In this document: one piece after another, positions 59,459 to 64,000 of the stretch | Layout of the letters: each line of letters opens with the position of its first letter | Position numbering within the stretch: the stretch's first letter is position 1 | NCBI RefSeq assembly: GCF_012273515.2 | Contig: NZ_CP050975.2 | Location: 2,232,001 to 2,296,000, forward strand | Reading direction: 5' to 3' | Source of the DNA: Streptomyces sp. RPA4-2 | Lineage (GTDB): Bacteria; Actinomycetota; Actinomycetes; Streptomycetales; Streptomycetaceae | DNA: 64,000 nt | Notes under the pieces: generated by a model | Database searches by the model: none | Told to the model about the DNA's origin: nothing | The model's input: only the letters and a program-made list of their open reading frames with translations | Program-made: the position numbers and the translations under genes

Positions 59459-60000
59459 ATGTTTTCCCGTAATCGGGACGACACCACGAGAGCGGAACCA
59501 GGAAGAGGAATAATCCTCCCGGTTCACAGCGTCCTCGCTGTGCGCCTACCCCAAGGGGCAGGACTTTTTCAAAGGAACCTCGCCCCGACCGATCGGCCGG
59601 AGACGGGGTATCAACATATCTGGCGTTGATTTTTGGCACGCTGTTGAGTTCTCAAGGAACGGACGCTTCCTTTGTACTCACCCTCTCGGGCTTTCCTCCG
59701 GGCGCTTCCCTTCGGTCTTGCGTTTCCGACTCTATCAGACCGTTTCCGTATCCGATTTCCTCGGTGCTTTCCAGGTTTCCGCTCTCGCGTTTCCCTTTCC
59801 GGCGGTTCCGACTCTATCAGATCCTTTCGGGCCTGATTCCCAGTCGGTGGGTTTGTCTTTCGGCTTTGAGTTCTTTCGTCTCTTGGCCTTTCGACATTCA
59901 CTACGCTAGCCGATTCCCTCCGCAACTCATAATCGAGCACCGCGAGATTGAATTCAGGCATGCGGACACGCCGAATTCGCCCCCGCTGAGGGGAGGTCGT
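59459..60000 (-). promoter_or_regulatory. rRNA operon leader and tandem promoters
   Basis: On the minus strand, TCTGATAGAGTCGGAA occurs twice (59724-59739 and 59806-59821), each with a TAGAGT -10 box, 82 nt apart. A third candidate has TTATGA (59927-59932) and TAGCGT (59903-59908) at 18-nt spacing. TTGAGAACTCAACAGCG near 59639-59655 resembles the boxA antitermination site found in Streptomyces rRNA leaders. Short open frames in this stretch are not genes. Confidence 0.75.
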
Positions 60001-60090
60001 AGGTAGTGGGTTGGCCACTTCCGGCTGCAGGCTGAACGCCGTACCCGGGTCAAGCGGCTCGGGCTACATTACGGACCCCCCAGAGGCGAG

Positions 60091-60732
60091 TCAAGTTGAG
60101 CGGCGGCGGGGCGTATGGGCCCGATAAGGGCTCACGGTGGGGTCGTTGGCGACCCAGAAGCGCCACGGGTGGACGCCCCCGTCGCCGGACACCCCGGTAC
60201 GTGGACCGCTGCGTACCTGGTCGGAGCTGACGGGTGCCCCCGTCAGCATGGTCAGCGGACCCCCCTCGGGGGCGCAGGCATCGGTGCCGTCGAGGGACCG
60301 GTCCACGTCCAGCGCCGTCGCCAGGCGAGCGGGCCCTTTGGCCAGTTCCTTGTCGTTCCGGGCCGAGAGTCGACGTTTGCGAGCGAGCTCCGCGCCCTCG
60401 ACGACCTCGCCGGCCCTCAGCAGGACCCCGCTGGGCCTGCCCGCCGGACCGCACACCAGGTTCATGCAGAACCACATGCCGTAGGTGAAGTAGACATACA
60501 CGTGCCCGGGCGGACCGAACATCACGCCGTTGCGGGCCGTGCGTCCGCGATACGCGTGGGAGCCGGGATCGTCCGGGCCGTCGTACGCCTCGACCTCCGT
60601 GAGGCGGAGCTCGATCGGACCATCCGGTGTGGTGCGCACGAGGACCCGCCCCAGGAGGTCGGGGGCGACCTCCAGTACGGGGCGGTCGAAGAACTCACGC
60701 GTCAGGGGCGTACGGTCAGGGGCCGCGATCAT
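60091..60732 (-). CDS. DNA-3-methyladenine glycosylase (AAG/MPG type)
   Basis: 213 residues of the mammalian-type alkyladenine glycosylase family. Core: [51 protein letters not shown], where the Glu of VEAY is the catalytic base. [18 protein letters not shown] and [16 protein letters not shown] follow. It removes alkylated purines from DNA to start base-excision repair. The same gene is found in the corresponding mycobacterial block. It lies just upstream of the rRNA promoters, same strand. Confidence 0.94.
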   Translation of the reverse strand: MIAAPDRTPLTREFFDRPVLEVAPDLLGRVLVRTTPDGPIELRLTEVEAYDGPDDPGSHAYRGRTARNGVMFGPPGHVYVYFTYGMWFCMNLVCGPAGRPSGVLLRAGEVVEGAELARKRRLSARNDKELAKGPARLATALDVDRSLDGTDACAPEGGPLTMLTGAPVSSDQVRSGPRTGVSGDGGVHPWRFWVANDPTVSPYRAHTPRRRST

Positions 60733-60826
60733 GGCGTACGAGCGTAGTCGAGCGACACGGACACGTGGGTACGTGTGGGTGCCGACGGGTGGTCAAGGAG
60801 CGTTCCCCTTGTAAGGGTGAGAACGC

Positions 60827-60852
60827 GGAACCGGCCGCGGTCGGATCGCGTT
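60827..60852 (+). promoter_or_regulatory. Candidate ECF-type promoter of spo0M-like gene
   Basis: GGAAC (60827-60831), 17 nt, CGTT (60849-60852): matches the GGAAC-N16-17-CGTT pattern used by stress-type ECF sigma factors, about 66 nt before the start. In Bacillus, spo0M belongs to an ECF (SigW) regulon, which makes this plausible. Confidence 0.45.
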
Positions 60853-60917
60853 TGTAGGGATCAGGAATCCAGACGCAGTACTACGGAGCACAGGCGTTGC
60901 CTGGGGAGGTTTGAGAC

Positions 60918-61703
60918 ATGGGGTTCAAGCGGCTGCTTGCGAGCCTGGGAGCCGGTGGGGCTTCGGTCGAGACGGTGCTGACCGAGGTCAACGTCGTTCC
61001 GGGCGGTGTCGTGCAGGGTGAGGTGCGGATCCAGGGCGGATCCGTGAACCAGGCCATCGAGGGGCTGTCGGTGGGGCTCCAGGCCAAGGTCGAGGTCGAG
61101 GGGCACGACGACCAGGAGTACAAGCAGGACATCGAGTTCGCGAAGCTGCGGCTCGGCGGGGCCTTCGAACTGCAGGCCGGTGCCGTGCACGCCGTTCCCT
61201 TCGGGCTCGACATTCCGTGGGAGACCCCGATCACCACGATCGACGGGCAGAGCCTGCGCGGCATGCACATCGGTGTCACCACGGAGCTGGAGATCGCGCG
61301 TGCCGTGGACTCCGGGGACCTCGACCCCATCAACGTGCACCCGCTCCCGGCGCAGCAGGCCATCCTGAACGCCTTCATCCAGCTGGGCTTCCGCTTCAAG
61401 AACGCGGACATGGAGCGCGGCCACATCAGGGGCACCCGGCAGAAGCTGCCGTTCTACCAGGAGATCGAGTTCTTCCCGCCCTCGCAGTACCGCGGGCTGA
61501 ACCAGGTGGAGCTGAGCTTCGTCGCGGACGACCGCGCGATGGACGTCATCCTGGAGATGGACAAGAAGCCGGGCCTTTTCAGTGAGGGCAGCGACTCGTA
61601 CCGCTCCTTCGAGGTGGGCCTGCACGACTTCCAGGGCACGGACTGGGCCGCGTACCTGAACCAGTGGCTGTCCGAGGTCGGCAGCAAGCGCAGCTGGTTC
61701 TAG
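60918..61703 (+). CDS. Spo0M-like sporulation-control protein (arrestin-like fold)
   Basis: 261 residues. It begins MGFKRLLASLGAGGASVETVL and continues with VVPGGVVQGEVRIQGGSVNQAIEGLSVGLQAKVEVEG, PFGLDIPWETPITTIDGQSL and the C-terminal YRSFEVGLHDF: the Spo0M pattern across its full length. The B. subtilis member affects sporulation, division and cell shape, and the fold is arrestin-like. GGGGAGG lies about 11 nt before the ATG. It probably acts in the cytoplasm or at the membrane edge. Confidence 0.93.
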   Translation: MGFKRLLASLGAGGASVETVLTEVNVVPGGVVQGEVRIQGGSVNQAIEGLSVGLQAKVEVEGHDDQEYKQDIEFAKLRLGGAFELQAGAVHAVPFGLDIPWETPITTIDGQSLRGMHIGVTTELEIARAVDSGDLDPINVHPLPAQQAILNAFIQLGFRFKNADMERGHIRGTRQKLPFYQEIEFFPPSQYRGLNQVELSFVADDRAMDVILEMDKKPGLFSEGSDSYRSFEVGLHDFQGTDWAAYLNQWLSEVGSKRSWF

Positions 61704-61742
61704 GCTCGGACCGAGAGATTCCGCCGTTCAGGAGGTACTGAC

Positions 61743-62276
61743 GTGACCGAGCTCAAAAGGGCGCCGCTCCCGCACGACTTCCATCCGCCCGTACCGGCTT
61801 TCACGGTCACCAGTGAGGACGTGGCGTCGGGCGCGGTGCTGAAGGACGCCCAGGTCTACGCGGCCGGGAACACTTCGCCGCAGCTGAGCTGGGAGGGCTT
61901 CCCCGCCGGGACCAAGAGCTTCGCCGTGACGTGCTTCGACCCGGACGCCCCGACGGGCAGCGGGTTCTGGCACTGGGTGGTGTTCGACATCCCGGCCTCC
62001 GTCACCGAGCTCACGACGGGAGCGGGCAGCGGCAAGTTCGAGGGCCTGCCGGAAGGTGCGGTCCAGGTGCGCAACGACTACGGGACCAAGGACTTCGGTG
62101 GCGCCGCCCCGCCGGCCGGGGACCCCGCGCACCGCTACCTCTTCACGGTGTACGCCGTGGATCAGGAGAAGCTCGGCCCGGACGCGGACGCGTCGCCGGC
62201 CTATGTCGGATTCAACCTGCGGTTCCACACGCTGGCCCGCGCCCATCTCATGGGCGAGTACGCGGCTCCCGCGTAA
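61743..62276 (+). CDS. PEBP family protein (YbhB/YbcL)
   Basis: 177 residues. The ligand-binding signature [23 protein letters not shown] (about 62-84) and [27 protein letters not shown] are typical of phosphatidylethanolamine-binding proteins. No signal peptide. AGGAGG is about 6 nt upstream of the start. Function of the bacterial members is largely unknown, with a proposed role in lipid or protein-kinase regulation. It follows spo0M by 39 nt, so an operon is likely. Confidence 0.93.
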   Translation: MTELKRAPLPHDFHPPVPAFTVTSEDVASGAVLKDAQVYAAGNTSPQLSWEGFPAGTKSFAVTCFDPDAPTGSGFWHWVVFDIPASVTELTTGAGSGKFEGLPEGAVQVRNDYGTKDFGGAAPPAGDPAHRYLFTVYAVDQEKLGPDADASPAYVGFNLRFHTLARAHLMGEYAAPA

Positions 62277-62306
62277 AGCGTCGCAGACGGACGTTCACCG
62301 AACGTT

Positions 62307-62344
62307 TGCCCGCCTCTGGTCTTGGAAGTGATCAGAGGCGGGCA
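62307..62344 (+). terminator. Rho-independent terminator after PEBP gene
   Basis: Arms GCCCGCCTCTG (62308-62318) and CAGAGGCGGGC (62333-62343) with a 14-nt loop, followed by ATTTTTA. Confidence 0.85.
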
Positions 62345-62434
62345 TTTTTATTGCGTTGTCCATCTCGGCGTGCCCGGCCAGAGTTGATCCAAGCCCGCCA
62401 GGGGGTGGGCCGGTGCGTACGGGAGGTGGGCAGG

Positions 62435-62941
62435 ATGCGGGACACGCTGGTTCTGAACGCGAGCTTTGAGCCGCTGTCGACGGTGACGTTGAACCGAGCC
62501 GTCGTTCTGGTGCTCCAGGACAAGGCCGTCGTCGAGCAGGCCCACCCCGAACTGCGTATGCGTGGCGCCGCCCTCGACATACCCGTGCCGCGGGTGATCA
62601 GGCTGTGCAGATACGTCAGGGTGCCTTTCCGAAGACAAGCCCCGTGGTCGAGGCGCGGAGTCCTCGTGCGCGACCGCCACCGCTGCGCGTACTGCGGCAG
62701 GCGGGCCACGACGGTCGACCACGTGGTACCCCGCGCGCAGGGCGGCCAGGACTCCTGGCTGAACACGGTCGCGTCCTGCGCCGAGGACAACCACCGCAAG
62801 GCGGCCCGTACGCCGGAGCAGGCGGGGATGCCGCTGCTCAGGCAGCCGTTCGAGCCGACGCCCGCCGACGCGATGCTACTCACGCTGGACCGCGACGACC
62901 TCGACGCGCTGCCGCAATGGCTGGTGCAGCCCGCGGCCTAG
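62435..62941 (+). CDS. HNH endonuclease
   Basis: 168 residues from ATG 62435 with GGGAGG 8 nt upstream. Zinc and catalytic motifs: CAYCGRR, then VDHVVPRAQGGQ (catalytic His) and WLNTVASCAEDNHRKAARTP (C-x3-DN...K). The N-terminal part MRDTLVLNASFEPLSTVTLNRAVVLVL is conserved in actinobacterial HNH proteins. It is a stand-alone core gene, not part of a restriction system. Its target is unknown. Confidence 0.92.
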   Translation: MRDTLVLNASFEPLSTVTLNRAVVLVLQDKAVVEQAHPELRMRGAALDIPVPRVIRLCRYVRVPFRRQAPWSRRGVLVRDRHRCAYCGRRATTVDHVVPRAQGGQDSWLNTVASCAEDNHRKAARTPEQAGMPLLRQPFEPTPADAMLLTLDRDDLDALPQWLVQPAA

Positions 62942-62975
62942 GGAGGCCTAGGGGTCCTGTCGCGTGGCGGCAGGA

Positions 62976-63029
62976 CGTACGGCGAGGGGGCCCGTCTCCG
63001 GTCGGAGACGGGCCCCCTCGCCGTACGTC
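62976..63029. terminator. Bidirectional terminator, 25-bp stem
   Basis: Perfect arms 62976-63000 and 63005-63029 with a 4-nt loop between the convergent HNH gene and the Band-7 gene (stop 63034). Confidence 0.9.
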
Positions 63030-63033
63030 GTCA

Positions 63034-63969
63034 TCAGTCGGTGACGGACGGCTTCTCGCGGCGCTCAGAGCCGCCGCTGCCCGAACCACCGCCCATGGGG
63101 CCGAAGTTGCCCATGGCACCGCTCAGTCCCTTGAGGGCGTCGCCGATCTCGCTGGGCACGATCCAGAGCTTGTTGGCGTCGCCCTCGGCGATCTTGGGGA
63201 GCATCTGGAGGTACTGGTAGGCGAGGAGTTTCTGGTCCGCGTCGCCGGCGTGGATGGACTCGAAGACCGTGCGGATCGCCTGGGCCTCGCCCTCGGCGCG
63301 CAGCGCGGCGGCCTTGGCCTCACCTTCGGCGCGCAGGATCGCGGACTGCTTCTCACCCTCGGCGGTGAGGATCTGCGACTGGCGGATGCCCTCGGCGGTG
63401 AGGATCGCGGCGCGCTTGTCACGGTCGGCGCGCATCTGCTTCTCCATCGAGTCCTGGATGGAGGTGGGCGGCTCGATCGCCTTCAGTTCCACGCGGTTGA
63501 CGCGGATGCCCCACTTGCCGGTCGCCTCGTCGAGGACACCGCGCAGGGCCGCGTTGATCTCCTCGCGGGAGGTGAGGGTCCGCTCCAGGTCCATGCCGCC
63601 GATGATGTTGCGGAGCGTGGTGACGGTGAGCTGTTCGATCGCCTGGATGTAGCTGGCGACCTCGTAGGTCGCGGCGCGGGCGTCGGTGACCTGGTAATAG
63701 ATGACCGTGTCGATGTTGACGACCAGGTTGTCCTGGGTGATCACCGGCTGCGGCGGGAAGGGTACGACCTGTTCACGCAGGTCGATGCGGTTGCGGATCG
63801 AGTCGATGAACGGGACCACGATGTTCAGGCCGGCGTTGAGGGTCCGCGTGTACCGGCCGAAGCGTTCGACGATGGCGGCGCTGGCCTGTGGGATGACCTG
63901 GATGGTCTTGATCAGGGCGATGAAAACCAGCACCACCAGAATGATCAGGACGATGATGATGGGTGCCAT
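63034..63969 (-). CDS. SPFH/Band-7 membrane protein (QmcA/stomatin-like)
   Basis: 311 residues. An N-terminal membrane anchor (about 3-22, IIIVLIILVVLVFIALI) is followed by the SPFH domain (about 25-190, QVIPQASAAIVERFGRYTRTLNAGLNIVVPF). A coiled-coil with Ala/Glu repeats (AILTAEGIRQSQILTAEGEKQSAILRAEGEAKAAALRAEGEAQ) comes next, then a Gly/Ser-rich tail. These proteins form large membrane rings and microdomains. No NfeD partner is visible within the window, but the sequence ends just upstream. Confidence 0.94.
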   Translation of the reverse strand: MAPIIIVLIILVVLVFIALIKTIQVIPQASAAIVERFGRYTRTLNAGLNIVVPFIDSIRNRIDLREQVVPFPPQPVITQDNLVVNIDTVIYYQVTDARAATYEVASYIQAIEQLTVTTLRNIIGGMDLERTLTSREEINAALRGVLDEATGKWGIRVNRVELKAIEPPTSIQDSMEKQMRADRDKRAAILTAEGIRQSQILTAEGEKQSAILRAEGEAKAAALRAEGEAQAIRTVFESIHAGDADQKLLAYQYLQMLPKIAEGDANKLWIVPSEIGDALKGLSGAMGNFGPMGGGSGSGGSERREKPSVTD

Positions 63970-64000
63970 CGATTACTCCCCGTACCCTTCTCCGCCTCGG

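Noticed and set aside
59611..60018. 135-residue Arg-rich open frame upstream of 16S
   Set aside because: Lies in the rRNA promoter/leader region with duplicated promoter boxes and lacks coding character.

Overview
This is a high-GC actinobacterial chromosome segment, almost certainly Streptomyces. Codon usage is strongly GC3-biased and GTG starts are frequent. Many genes are coupled through 4-nt GTGA/ATGA overlaps. The rRNA operon has no tRNA in its 16S-23S spacer. The backbone follows the conserved actinobacterial block, known from mycobacteria, that links mpg, tlyA, nadK, recN, pyrG, a NUDIX gene, parA, scpA, scpB, rluB, cmk and der. No prophage, integrase, transposase, CRISPR array or biosynthetic cluster was seen, so most of the window is core genome.

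Layout. Positions 1-12.3 kb: a SepF paralogue, an acyl-CoA dehydrogenase, an MFS exporter, a PIG-V-like mannosyltransferase, a variant PAP2 phosphatase, an I78-type inhibitor, a WYL regulator, an Rpf-like cell-wall hydrolase with LysM, and hypothetical genes. 12.4-17.5 kb (minus): aroH, tyrA, cmk, plsC and der, plus a YidB-family gene. 17.6-22.8 kb: a membrane protein, a DUF6529-like heme-type membrane protein coupled to a Rieske lipoprotein, and a compact module of two convergent RlaP-type nucleotidyltransferases, an ADP-ribosylglycohydrolase and an NrtR-like NUDIX regulator with a palindromic operator candidate. 23.1-28.0 kb (minus): a coupled operon parA, RHH-like gene, scpA, scpB, rluB. 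28.4-34.4 kb (minus): ald, a STAND/TPR protein, an ADP-ribose pyrophosphatase and pyrG. 34.9-41.0 kb: a GH15 trehalase-like enzyme, a PucR regulator flanked by copies of a MITE-like repeat, a GT4 glycosyltransferase and a MraY/WecA-like membrane protein. 41.5-45.8 kb (minus): recN, nadK, tlyA and a hypothetical gene. 45.8-51.7 kb: an SCP2 protein, a siderophore-type ABC importer with an iron box, a HAD phosphatase and a DUF1015 protein. 51.8-60.0 kb (minus): a protein with a very long Arg/Gly/Asp-rich disordered region, then 5S, 23S and 16S rRNA and their promoters. 60.1-64.0 kb: Aag glycosylase, Spo0M, a PEBP protein, an HNH nuclease and a Band-7 protein.

Best candidates for something under-described are: (1) the NrtR-NUDIX / ADP-ribosylglycohydrolase / twin RlaP module, which joins ADP-ribose sensing to nucleic-acid-end chemistry; (2) the roughly 470-residue RGG/RDD-rich domain fused to a TPR domain beside the rRNA operon; (3) the Rieske plus three-histidine membrane protein pair. 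Other points for checking are an apparent frameshift in rluB, a 14-copy hexanucleotide repeat inside scpA, and repeat-associated remodelling between recN and pyrG.
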